Shown in pieces: positions 1 to 7,911 of a stretch of 64,000 nt of DNA. Under the pieces are notes generated by a model, which had not been told where the DNA came from, did not search any database, and saw nothing but the letters and a program-made list of their open reading frames with translations. Location of the stretch: NCBI GenBank assembly GCA_964564545.1, contig CAZMBP010000147.1, positions 1 through 64,000 of the forward strand, written 5' to 3'. The translations under genes were made by a program, and so were the position numbers. The first letter of the stretch is position 1. Every line of letters starts with the position of its first letter. This DNA comes from CAJQQY01 sp964564545 (lineage in GTDB: Bacteria > Bacteroidota > Bacteroidia > Chitinophagales > Saprospiraceae).

Positions 1-7
1 TCATATT

Positions 8-187
8 ATGAATAAGAAATTTTTCCCAGCTGCAGGAATCGTAATTGTTACCATCATCTTAGTAACCATAAATGAGTTTACCGAATCGACTTTTATTAAG
101 AATTATGCTTTAATATTTATTATTGCAGGAATGCTTTTGGGCATTGAGCTAACCAAACTTTATAAATCAAAAGGCGAAAAAGAATAA
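8..187 (+). CDS. Small two-helix membrane protein
   Basis: A 59-residue reading frame that starts with ATG seven bases into the window. Two hydrophobic stretches (about residues 8-21 and 33-47) are joined by a short polar loop, and the protein ends in a lysine/glutamate-rich tail (KSKGEKE), so it is probably a two-pass inner-membrane protein with both ends in the cytoplasm. I do not recognise the family. The frame may extend upstream beyond the window edge. It points the same way as the lipase gene 156 bases downstream; the short gap shows no clear terminator. Function unknown; that it is a real gene is likely from the coherent hydrophobic pattern. Confidence 0.55.
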   Translation: MNKKFFPAAGIVIVTIILVTINEFTESTFIKNYALIFIIAGMLLGIELTKLYKSKGEKE

Positions 188-343
188 GATTAGTCGCTCA
201 AGATAATGGTACTCTGTTACCTACTCCATATAATTAAGTTAAGGCGAAGAAAAAGAAAAAAAGATTTCAATAAAAACTGATTACACGGTGCCATTAAAAC
301 TGTTATCCACTCGATCAACCAATACAATAATCTACTTTTTATT

Positions 344-2011
344 ATGAAAATCAAATTCCGAAATTCGTTTTTAATAATATTTCTACTCTTTACTTTAGTA
401 GGCTGTAATAGACAATGGTATACTAAAGTAGCTAGCGATGAAGTACGGGAGCAGGATCTAGGAGGATTCCCCTATCATCCGTTGGTTTATCATCTTGACC
501 TTTCCATCCTTGCCTACCAATTATATGGACAGTCGCTTGTCTGGCCTTTTGATCCTTACTACGAAGAATCAAATACTAAAAGAGGAAACCGTTCAAAATT
601 GATGCGTAAGGTTCAAACTTGGGCAGCCATCAAAGGTGCAGAGCAAGTAAAAGCAGGAACGGGAATAAATGGTTATCGAGGGCCAGGGGTACTTAGTGGT
701 TTTGAGGACAATCCAAGACATGATCCAATCATATATCGATATGATCGTATCTACCCTTGGAGTTCCAACCTTACCAATCCATTAAATTCATGGACTGAAT
801 ATCTCGTTCCAAAAGAAATTACTGCTCCAATCAAAGATGTATATGTATCTTATCGCAAAGTAGGAAAACCAGTAGATTCTATTGCTATTGATAAAATAGT
901 TTCGAATCGCATCCAACAAGATATAAATGCCCGAGATGTACTAATAGCATTTGAAGGAGGTACAGGCGATAAAGGAATAGAAGGACAATCGGCTTCCCAA
1001 AGCCTAATGGGTTTTGTACTGATGAGATACTATCCTAATAGTCCTAAATATGATATTCATATCGTCTTTCGAGGTAGTAGAAGTGGTTCTGGAGGTAGGG
1101 CTGCTTGGCAAGCTTTGAGAGATAACAAAGCCAAGGGTAACCCTGATTGGATTACCGACTTAGGCTATGATCTTATTGGCCCAGAAGATGGAGCTGGAGC
1201 AATTACTACTACCGGATCTGTTAGTAGAGGGATGGCTACTTGCATGGCATCTATCAGTCCCAATTTGTTGGAAGGCTTGAAGATGACTGCAAAGATTTCG
1301 GGTTCTACTATTCCCGAAAGAATATTTGTTACGGGTCATAGTCTGGGAGGAGGATTGGCACAGGTCTTTGTAAGCTCGGTGTTGCTTGGAGATCAATATG
1401 CTCCTGAGAATATGCCTACTCCATTACGTCTATGGCCATGGAAGCAATTAAAGTTAACTACTTTTGGAGCACCAAGAGTTGGAAGTGATGACTGGGCTAA
1501 AAAACTGACCGTTGAAAATCTTTCTTCTGATTTCTTTTCAACGAAAGTTAATCCTTATGATAAGAATGCTTTAATACCAACTGACTTAGGAATTCTGCCA
1601 CGATTGATAGATTCCAAAAGGCCTTCAGGATTTCGAGTACTGATTCCAACAGATCCAATCACGACAGAAAAAATACCAGGTGGTAAGCACGTGGGAAAGA
1701 CGGTGTATGTCAGTAAGCCAAGAGTTATTGATCCAATTAAACCAGATATAAAGGCGCATGAACCAGCTAACATTCGAAAGCAGTTATATATAGGATTAAA
1801 TGATCCACGAATCCCAACTACTTCATGGCGAACTAGGAAGATGAAAGACCTAAATATTCATCGAGACAAATCAAAAAAAGGTACTCCTGAGGAATATCAT
1901 AAACTCGCTTCTTCCATCGAAAACTACTATCGAGATCATAATATCTATTTTGACTCCATTAGTTTTAAGTCTGATTTTAAACTCTTTCTAGAGATAAGTA
2001 GCTCAAAATAA
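344..2011 (+). CDS. Class 3 lipase-like lipoprotein
   Basis: A 555-residue lipoprotein: the first 21 residues form a signal with lipobox LVGC, so the mature protein is acylated at the cysteine and sits in a membrane outside the cytoplasm. The core carries an alpha/beta-hydrolase nucleophile elbow, VTGHSLGGG (Ser near residue 333), followed about 40 residues later by TFGAPRVG, the pair typical of the lipase_3 (PF01764) family. A preceding block, VFRGSRSG, matches the oxyanion-side motif of that family. Catalytic Asp and His are presumably in the C-terminal third (for example the His in KAHEP) but cannot be fixed by eye. Substrate is unknown; ester lipid hydrolysis is inferred. It is longer than a minimal lipase_3 domain, with an extra N-terminal region of about 200 residues. 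Confidence 0.8.
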   Translation: MKIKFRNSFLIIFLLFTLVGCNRQWYTKVASDEVREQDLGGFPYHPLVYHLDLSILAYQLYGQSLVWPFDPYYEESNTKRGNRSKLMRKVQTWAAIKGAEQVKAGTGINGYRGPGVLSGFEDNPRHDPIIYRYDRIYPWSSNLTNPLNSWTEYLVPKEITAPIKDVYVSYRKVGKPVDSIAIDKIVSNRIQQDINARDVLIAFEGGTGDKGIEGQSASQSLMGFVLMRYYPNSPKYDIHIVFRGSRSGSGGRAAWQALRDNKAKGNPDWITDLGYDLIGPEDGAGAITTTGSVSRGMATCMASISPNLLEGLKMTAKISGSTIPERIFVTGHSLGGGLAQVFVSSVLLGDQYAPENMPTPLRLWPWKQLKLTTFGAPRVGSDDWAKKLTVENLSSDFFSTKVNPYDKNALIPTDLGILPRLIDSKRPSGFRVLIPTDPITTEKIPGGKHVGKTVYVSKPRVIDPIKPDIKAHEPANIRKQLYIGLNDPRIPTTSWRTRKMKDLNIHRDKSKKGTPEEYHKLASSIENYYRDHNIYFDSISFKSDFKLFLEISSSK

Positions 2012-2192
2012 TGGAGTGTGGTGCCGCATTTGCTTTAAGCGGTTGGATACAACGTAGACTTAGCCTCAGCCAAATGGATTTTGTTTTGTCCGTACTTACT
2101 TAGTTCGACTGAACTCAATGCTATATAGTTTACGATTTCTCGAAAGTGAACAATTCTAATTTAAAAATTTTAGTAACTTAAGTAAAAATTTA

Positions 2193-2258
2193 GGACAAAT
2201 GCTCCAAAATTAATCGGGGACGGAACTACGTCTCTAAATAATTTTGGTGCGTTTGCCC
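2193..2258. repeat. Imperfect inverted repeat with nested hairpin
   Basis: Arms 2193-2210 and 2241-2258 pair over 18 positions with three non-Watson-Crick positions. The enclosed segment holds a second small stem, GACG (2219-2222) with CGTC (2229-2232). It lies between the lipase gene and the holin-like gene, both on the plus strand, so it could end or attenuate transcription or be a remnant of a small palindromic element. There is no strong T-run after it. The rest of the 264-base gap shows nothing I can name. Confidence 0.4.
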
Positions 2259-2275
2259 TAGTAAAAAATAAAAAT

Positions 2276-2626
2276 ATGAAATTCTTAATCTCAATTTTAT
2301 TAAATGGTTTATTAGTTTTTATGGCAGCCCGATTTATCGATGGTGTGTATATAGAAAGCTATGGAGTTGCTGTTCTGACGGGAATGGTTTTAGGAGTGAT
2401 TAATTTTATTATCAAACCAATTATCACCTTACTAACACTTCCAATTACTATTATAACTTTTGGATTATTTTTATTAGTCATTAATGGCGCTATGGTGATG
2501 TTAGCCGATTCCATTTTGCAAGGATTTGCGGTTAGTGGATTAGGATCAGCTATTTGGTTTTCATTGCTACTATCTGTTTTAAATTTCTTTTTAGGAGATT
2601 TTGGAAAACCTTCTAGTCGTGATTAA
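2276..2626 (+). CDS. Phage holin family 4-like membrane protein
   Basis: A 116-residue, very hydrophobic protein with four membrane helices (about residues 3-20, 28-47, 52-75 and 85-108). The pattern NFIIKPIITLLTLPITIITFGLF is the hallmark of the YvlD / superfamily IV holin-like family (PF04020), widespread in Bacteroidota chromosomes. Despite the family name it is not evidence of a prophage: there is no lysis or phage gene near it. Precise role is unknown; related proteins are linked to envelope stress in other phyla. ATG at 2276 follows an A-rich leader, usual for this phylum. Confidence 0.8.
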   Translation: MKFLISILLNGLLVFMAARFIDGVYIESYGVAVLTGMVLGVINFIIKPIITLLTLPITIITFGLFLLVINGAMVMLADSILQGFAVSGLGSAIWFSLLLSVLNFFLGDFGKPSSRD

Positions 2627-2746
2627 AGATAAGGATTGGTTGATTAGAGTAAAGTTTATTTAAATTTTTAGTTCTCTAAAATGAAGTTGTTATCCTATTT
2701 ATCTAATTGTACAATATAGTTTATTCGGAATAGAATTGTATGATGG

Positions 2747-2780
2747 GCCGTAAAACGTCTAACGTTCAACGTCCATCGAA
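2747..2780. repeat. Dispersed short repeat CGTAAAACGT..TTCAACGTCC, copy 1
   Basis: An intergenic sequence with the words CGTAAAACGT and GTTCAACGTCCA that recurs, in degenerate form, at 15583-15610 (opposite orientation) and 39713-39750. It lies 27 bases before the epimerase gene. Its role is unknown; it contains the alternating ACGT words AACGTC / AACGTT / AACGTC spaced about 10 bases apart. Confidence 0.45.
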
Positions 2781-2806
2781 TAAAGTCTAATTTTAAAAAA
2801 AATCAT

Positions 2807-3961
2807 ATGAAAAATAGTAGACGGAAATTTATTAGAACCAGCTTAGCTTTAAGTCTAACACCTTTAGCAAAAGCCAATGCAGTTCAAAAGTTGGTAGACT
2901 TTGAAAAGAGTGAAAAGAAATTAAAAATTCTCATTCTTGGTGGCACCAGTTTCTTAGGCCCACATCAAATTGCCTATGCCATAGAACGTGGACATGAAGT
3001 GACAACTTTTACTCGTGGTAAGACCATTCCTAAAATCCATTCAGAACTCTTTTCTAAAGTGGTACAATTAATTGGAGACAGAGAAGATAATCTGGAAGCG
3101 CTAAAAAATAGAACTTGGGATGTAGTTATCGATAACTCTGGACGGAAAGTAAAATGGACTGAAGATACAGCTCAACTTCTAAAAGATAATGTAAAATTTT
3201 ACATGTACACTTCTTCGATAAGTGTCTATTATCCATTTACCGGAGATGATTTTTCAGAGAAACGTCAATTAGTAACTAAAGTCCCCGAAGGTACTGACGA
3301 ACAAGAAAAACCAGTTTATGATTATGGCGTAATGAAAGCTAATTCTGAAATGGCGACCATAAATGCTTTTGGAAAAGATAGATCTATCATTGTCAGACCA
3401 ACTTTAATCGTTGGCCCTGGTGATCGTACAGATCGATTTCCCTATTGGTTAGCTAGATTAGAAAAAGGTGGTGATATTATTATCCCTGGTCGGAGTGATG
3501 AAGAAATACAAATTATAGATGTGAGGGATTTAGCAGAATGGATGATCAGATTACTGGAAAATAAGGCAGCAGGAATTTACAATGGTTCTGGCCCTGGTTT
3601 TAAATTGACAACCAATGCTTTTGTTCACGGAATCCATGCGAGTTATAATTCTCCCGTTAATTATATCCAGATTGATGACATTGATTTTTTAGAAGAAAAT
3701 CAATTATTCGCCATTCAACCATGGGTTATTCAATTACCAAAATATAAAGGAATGTCGAAGAGTGATAACAGCAAAGCTATAGCAGCCGATCTTAAATTTA
3801 GACCATTGTCTGAGACAGTTAAAGCGACTAAGGATTGGTGGTACTCTGATGCAGTTTCTCAGGAAAGGCGAGATAATATACTTTCTGGGGAGCAATCTTT
3901 GATGAAAAGAGAAAAGGAGATTTTAGCAAACTGGGAAGCTTTTAAGGATTCGAAAAAATAG
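2807..3961 (+). CDS. Tat-exported NAD-dependent epimerase/dehydratase
   Basis: A 384-residue Rossmann-fold protein. The N-terminus has a twin-arginine motif, SRRKFI (residues 4-9), then a hydrophobic stretch ending at AKANA, so export by the Tat system in folded, cofactor-loaded form is likely. The dinucleotide-binding loop GGTSFLG follows near residue 45, and the SDR catalytic-type block YGVMK appears near residue 178 after a TSS segment. This is the extended SDR / NAD epimerase family (PF01370). The substrate cannot be read from the sequence; a sugar or a flavonoid-like compound is equally possible. It stands alone, with short genes of unknown role downstream. Confidence 0.75.
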   Translation: MKNSRRKFIRTSLALSLTPLAKANAVQKLVDFEKSEKKLKILILGGTSFLGPHQIAYAIERGHEVTTFTRGKTIPKIHSELFSKVVQLIGDREDNLEALKNRTWDVVIDNSGRKVKWTEDTAQLLKDNVKFYMYTSSISVYYPFTGDDFSEKRQLVTKVPEGTDEQEKPVYDYGVMKANSEMATINAFGKDRSIIVRPTLIVGPGDRTDRFPYWLARLEKGGDIIIPGRSDEEIQIIDVRDLAEWMIRLLENKAAGIYNGSGPGFKLTTNAFVHGIHASYNSPVNYIQIDDIDFLEENQLFAIQPWVIQLPKYKGMSKSDNSKAIAADLKFRPLSETVKATKDWWYSDAVSQERRDNILSGEQSLMKREKEILANWEAFKDSKK

Positions 3962-4007
3962 ATTTCAATTCAGTCTCTTGGTATTTTACCACATAAAACT
4001 TTAAACA

Positions 4008-4472
4008 ATGTTAACAGAAGTAGTAAAGATAGCAGAACTAAAATTTGAGGAAAATCCAGATAACGATATAGATAAATTAGTTCGATTAATTAAGGATTTC
4101 GAGATTACAGAAATTACAACTGACTTAGATGAAAATATAAAATGTGTAACAAAAGGTAAATATTTTTTTCTGAGCGTATTGCGAGATGTATTTATAGAAT
4201 TTAAGAAAAAAGGAGATACCGAATTATTGTTTTCCAAAGGACAATGCAATAGAAACTGCTATAATAATTGTCCAACGGCTTATCAGTTCATGGGAAATAA
4301 TTCAAAAGAAACATTTGCTTTCGTAGTAGATAATACCACAAACAGCATAAAGGAAATTCATTTTTGCGTGGGATTTATTGACGAAAAGGGAGTTAAAGGA
4401 GATAATTATTATGGGTTTATGTTTTTAGCTGCATCAAAGTTAGCAGAGATGAAAAAGAATAAGAAGAATTAA
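4008..4472 (+). CDS. Hypothetical protein with Cys cluster
   Basis: A 154-residue soluble acidic protein that I do not recognise. The N-terminal 60 residues are helical and charged; a cysteine cluster CNRNCYNNC (near residues 80-88) could bind a metal or form disulfides. No signal peptide is present, so it is probably cytoplasmic. It starts 46 bases after the epimerase stop and ends 34 bases before the DUF1059-like gene, so the three may be co-transcribed. Base composition is like that of its neighbours. Confidence 0.6.
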   Translation: MLTEVVKIAELKFEENPDNDIDKLVRLIKDFEITEITTDLDENIKCVTKGKYFFLSVLRDVFIEFKKKGDTELLFSKGQCNRNCYNNCPTAYQFMGNNSKETFAFVVDNTTNSIKEIHFCVGFIDEKGVKGDNYYGFMFLAASKLAEMKKNKKN

Positions 4473-4506
4473 ATAATGACCATTATTAATTAATAAAAAC
4501 ACAGTT

Positions 4507-4743
4507 ATGAAATCAATGACTTGCAATCAACTAGGAGGTGCTTGTGATAAAGTTTTCCAAGCAGAAACATTTGAAGAGATCGCCGAAATGAGTAAAAATC
4601 ACGGAATGGAAATGTTCCGAGCAGATGATCAACCTCATCTCGAAGCAATGAAAAAAATGCGTAAGCTTGGACAATCACCCGAAGCTATGCAATACTGGTT
4701 TATGAATAAAAAGAAAGAATTTGATGCTTTACCTGAAGACTAA
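4507..4743 (+). CDS. DUF1059-like small protein
   Basis: A 78-residue protein beginning MKSMTCNQLGGACDKVF, with the two-cysteine N-terminal pattern and the FEEIAEMSKNHGMEM segment that are typical of the DUF1059 family of small, zinc-ribbon-like proteins. The C-terminal half (YWFMNKKKEFDALPED) is an amphipathic helix. Role unknown. It follows the Cys-cluster protein by 34 bases and is probably in the same transcript, which would end at the hairpin at 4838-4883. Confidence 0.65.
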   Translation: MKSMTCNQLGGACDKVFQAETFEEIAEMSKNHGMEMFRADDQPHLEAMKKMRKLGQSPEAMQYWFMNKKKEFDALPED

Positions 4744-4837
4744 TTATCATTTTTAATGAAAAATACTAAGCGTTATTTTTCCTTAAAAAAACAAATAAAA
4801 ATAATTCTAAACTATAGATCTTATTCTTTTTTAAAAA

Positions 4838-4883
4838 AATGTAAAAGCGTTGTTATAAATAATTATAACAACGCTTTTACATT
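4838..4883. terminator. Bidirectional terminator, shared 21-bp stem (copy 1)
   Basis: Perfect 21-bp stem (4838-4858 with 4863-4883), loop of four bases. It lies between the convergent DUF1059-like gene (plus) and SOUL gene (minus) and is flanked by an A/T tract on the left, which becomes a T-run on the minus strand. The core TGTAAAAGCGTTGTTA is the same as in the hairpin at 5702-5755. Confidence 0.85.
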
Positions 4884-4960
4884 GTACTATTCCTCTAGCA
4901 ATTATTTATTTTCTTTCGAGAGAATTATTTTTTCCAGAAAATCAATTTCAAACTCCGGCC

Positions 4961-5545
4961 TTATTTTAACTCAACAATTACCTCATTTTTTCTTCCTATC
5001 ATATCATATGGTGGATTATATCCTAGGAAATAAAAACGATCTGTATAAGCCATTCCTTCTGCATCAAGTGCCTCGATCAACTTCTTTTTATATTCTTCAA
5101 TTTTGTCTGAATTAGCCCATCCTCCAAATGAAATGGCTGCCACCGTTTTGGCTGGTTCATCTCGGAACTCAATAGAGGATTGGTTTGGTTTGGGAAGACT
5201 TTCTTTTTTAAGATCTTTTGGAACCATAAACATAACTGTCATAGAATCCTCCAAAGACATTGCAACTGGAGAAGTCATTGATATTTTTTCTTGCTTATCA
5301 TTTCCTCCAAAAATGTATCCCGCCAAAATAGAAAAACCTTTGCCTGAAGCATCCTTGTAATCGTTGGTAGATAATTTTACAGCGGTAAAAAGACTCGCTT
5401 CATAATTTCTTATTTCAAAATCTTGATATGTTTTACTAACGGTATAAGGATAACTCTCTATCCCAGTTCTACTCTGAATTGCGAAGATTTGCACTATGAC
5501 AAAAATTAACAGCAGAATACTTAAAATAATGAATAACGCTTTCAT
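4961..5545 (-). CDS. SOUL family haem-binding protein
   Basis: A 194-residue protein of the SOUL/HBP family (PF04832). The N-terminal 22 residues are a strongly hydrophobic membrane anchor or signal; the body carries the family pattern YEVRNYEA-like (FEIRNYEASLFTAV), the block GKGFSILAGYIFGGN, then KISMTSPVAMS and the C-terminal FYFLGYNPPYDMIGRKNEVIVEL. Related proteins bind haem or tetrapyrroles; the precise role here is unknown. I chose the ATG at 5545 because it places the hydrophobic segment at the N-terminus; an upstream in-frame ATG at 5593 would add 16 polar residues. It is a single gene between two terminators. Confidence 0.85.
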   Translation of the reverse strand: MKALFIILSILLLIFVIVQIFAIQSRTGIESYPYTVSKTYQDFEIRNYEASLFTAVKLSTNDYKDASGKGFSILAGYIFGGNDKQEKISMTSPVAMSLEDSMTVMFMVPKDLKKESLPKPNQSSIEFRDEPAKTVAAISFGGWANSDKIEEYKKKLIEALDAEGMAYTDRFYFLGYNPPYDMIGRKNEVIVELK

Positions 5546-5701
5546 GTGTATATATTTGTTTAAGAATGTATAAACGGTTTTAATGTTGTCCAATAAACAC
5601 CTAAAAAAGAAATCTGTTTAGATTAAACTGGTGATAAAAATCAGAGTTTAAATAAAAAAATAATTTGATGACTTACCAAAAACCAAATATCCCTCCAGAC
5701 T

Positions 5702-5755
5702 AAAAATGTAAAAGCGTTGTTACGACCCAAGTCATAACAACGCTTTTACATTTTT
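5702..5755 (-). terminator. Terminator with shared 21-bp stem (copy 2)
   Basis: 21-bp perfect stem (5702-5722 with 5735-5755), extended inward by GAC/GTC after one mismatch, loop CCAA. It follows the minus-strand subtilisin-like gene by 17 bases, with a T-run on that strand. The stem core is the same as in the hairpin at 4838-4883, 0.85 kb away, so the SOUL gene sits between two near-identical hairpins. Confidence 0.85.
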
Positions 5756-5771
5756 ATCATTTCAATAAAAA

Positions 5772-7316
5772 CTAAAGATTTTCTTCCACCGCATCTTTTG
5801 CATCAATAATTCCCCATCCAAAATCTTCATGCTCATTTGGGTAAAAAGAACCATTCCATTTCATTGCATTAAAAATATCTGCTCTTGAACTAGAAGGATG
5901 ATTTGACCAGATTAAAGCAGCAATTCCAGCAACACTAGCAGTCGCAGCCGAAGAACCTCCAACGTATTTTGGTTGGTTGGTATCCAAAGCTAAGGTAAGT
6001 GCATTACGCTCATTATTATTTGGCCGTTGCATAACCATAACAAAATCTACTTCACTTCCACTATGGCATTCATCACATTTTGTCATTGGTTCAGAGCCAC
6101 CTTTAACACCAGTAACTGCTACAGTTTGAGACATATTTGCAGGGAAAATTACCCCCCACCAAGATGTCCATGAGAAAGAAGTACCGGCTGCTGCAACGAT
6201 CATTTTGCCTTTGTTATGTGCATAATAAATTCCATCAGCAACTGTTCCACTCCAAAATGGAGTTCCAATTGACATACTCACTACTTTTACGCCATTGTTA
6301 TTTCCTGCAATAATTAAGGCGTCTTTTACTCCATCTTTTTCATCACTTGTATTGATTACTACATCTTCAACTGCTCTAATCGAAATCAAATCAGAGTTAT
6401 ACGCAACTCCCACAGCATTCCCATCTGAACCTCTTGGTGCAGTTGCAAAACCACACATAGATGTTCCATGTCCACATTGATCATGAGGTGGATCAAGTGA
6501 TCTCCACCACCACCAACCTGAATAATGCGTACTTAATCGAGTCACCGTTCTACCAGTAGAATAACCACTATTAAATGCAGAGCCTAAATTTTCTTGATCG
6601 TCAGAAGCTCCTGAATCAATAACACAAATTGTTACATTATCTCCAGTTGAAGTTGACCATGCACCTGAAATATCTGAAGAATTATGATTCCAAGATTGTT
6701 TTACATTGGGAGCGATGGTAGAATAATCCGAAGTATTTAAGTTATAACTTGGACTACCGTTACATCCTGAACTACTTCGAGTAGAAACTTGACCAGGAGA
6801 CATAGAAGGAATAGAATATCCCATTGGTTCTACATATCTGATTTCAGACATGTTCATTAATCTTTCAATTGTTTTTTGATTAGTGATTCGAACTGCCATT
6901 GTTGGGAGTACATTTGGCATTCCATGTGGTAATAAATCTTCGATAGTTGAAGCAGCTTGGAGTTCCTGTTCTCCTTCCAAAATCACTTGTAATATCTCAG
7001 TTCGGACAGTTTTCCAAGTTTGATCTTCAATATTGATCTCATGAATTTTGGATTCTAAATCTATGGTACCGGCAGGTTGATATCCTACAGCAAAGATAGA
7101 ATCACTTTGCATTCCAGCACTCCAATTAAATTTAGCATCGACAGATGACCAATGGAAAACGCCATTTGCTTCGATAGATTTTCGAAGATGTTCATTCATT
7201 TCAGCTTTGGAAAGAGGATCAGATTGAGAAGGGAGTTCGGTTGTTTGGAATTGGTCTTTTTTACATCCAATAAGAAGAATCATTGCCAAGGCAGCAATTG
7301 TACATATTTTTTTCAT
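5772..7316 (-). CDS. Subtilisin-like (S8) protease lipoprotein
   Basis: A 514-residue lipoprotein (signal to lipobox LIGC, residues 15-18) with a subtilase domain. The three catalytic blocks are visible: Asp in VTICVIDSGASDD (near 233), His in CGHGTSMCGF (near 284) and Ser in GGSSAATASVAGIAALIWS (near 453). Residues 19 to about 200 look like an inhibitor_I9-like propeptide plus linker. It ends just after the catalytic domain, without a type IX secretion tail or PKD repeats, so surface anchoring is through the lipid. A run of four tryptophans lies near residue 273, between the Asp and His blocks. Its substrates are unknown. It has its own promoter box at 7361-7368 and terminator at 5702-5755. 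Confidence 0.92.
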   Translation of the reverse strand: MKKICTIAALAMILLIGCKKDQFQTTELPSQSDPLSKAEMNEHLRKSIEANGVFHWSSVDAKFNWSAGMQSDSIFAVGYQPAGTIDLESKIHEINIEDQTWKTVRTEILQVILEGEQELQAASTIEDLLPHGMPNVLPTMAVRITNQKTIERLMNMSEIRYVEPMGYSIPSMSPGQVSTRSSSGCNGSPSYNLNTSDYSTIAPNVKQSWNHNSSDISGAWSTSTGDNVTICVIDSGASDDQENLGSAFNSGYSTGRTVTRLSTHYSGWWWWRSLDPPHDQCGHGTSMCGFATAPRGSDGNAVGVAYNSDLISIRAVEDVVINTSDEKDGVKDALIIAGNNNGVKVVSMSIGTPFWSGTVADGIYYAHNKGKMIVAAAGTSFSWTSWWGVIFPANMSQTVAVTGVKGGSEPMTKCDECHSGSEVDFVMVMQRPNNNERNALTLALDTNQPKYVGGSSAATASVAGIAALIWSNHPSSSRADIFNAMKWNGSFYPNEHEDFGWGIIDAKDAVEENL

Positions 7317-7360
7317 CTGAATAGGTGGTTTTAAGTTAGATTAATTTGTTTCAGTACGCT

Positions 7361-7368
7361 CAAATATA
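7361..7368 (-). promoter_or_regulatory. Bacteroidota -7 box for the protease gene
   Basis: Read on the minus strand this is TATATTTG, matching the TAnnTTTG consensus of the main sigma factor of this phylum. It lies 45 bases upstream of the protease ATG. The -33 part is not clear. The gap 7369-7848 between this and the typA promoter is AT-rich, with a weak 6-bp hairpin at 7749-7764 and nothing else I can name. Confidence 0.5.
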
Positions 7369-7848
7369 AAAAATAAAATAGCTTTAATAAGCGAAAATTC
7401 GCAATTTTTAATCAAAAAAAACTCTTATACTTATTAATTATTTTAAAAAACGTAGGAGTACCATTATTTGATTTCAAATACAAAAACAGGATTCCCATAG
7501 ACCTAATTTTAATTTAAGATCCTTTTTCTAATTTCCGACCTAACAAATCATAAACTTAAAACGGTTGATCTTTTACAATACAACTGCTTTGTCATAATTG
7601 TCAATTTTTTCCCATTTTTCAAGTATTTGGAATTAGCAAAATGATTGGATTGGTGTTAAAAATAGATAAGACTGACAGTATTAAATTTTTCATATAGCCT
7701 ATTTTCTCTTTTCTAAAATAGAAAAAATACAAAAACCCGTTAAAATCGAAGGATTTCAATCCTTTTTAAACAAAAACTTCCTATTTCTTTAACAAAAGAT
7801 TATTCTGTTCGTAGAAAGAAAAAAAGCATTTTTCCAAATAAAAAGATG

Positions 7849-7856
7849 TACCTTTG
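7849..7856 (+). promoter_or_regulatory. Promoter -7 box of typA
   Basis: TACCTTTG is an exact TAnnTTTG box, 56 bases before the typA start codon, and is identical to the box in front of the gene at 31518. A T-rich stretch lies about 17-20 bases upstream but lacks a clear TTG. Confidence 0.6.
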
Positions 7857-7911
7857 CGCCCTCTTAGAATAACATCTATTTAAAAGCTATTATTTAGTAA
7901 ATTCAAATTAC

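Noticed and set aside
2276..2626. Holin-family name suggesting a prophage
   Set aside because: This family is a normal chromosomal membrane protein in Bacteroidota, and no phage gene lies nearby.
4756..5115. A 119-codon plus-strand frame over the SOUL 3' end
   Set aside because: It runs through the terminator hairpin at 4838-4883 and antisense to the SOUL gene; composition is typical of a shadow frame.
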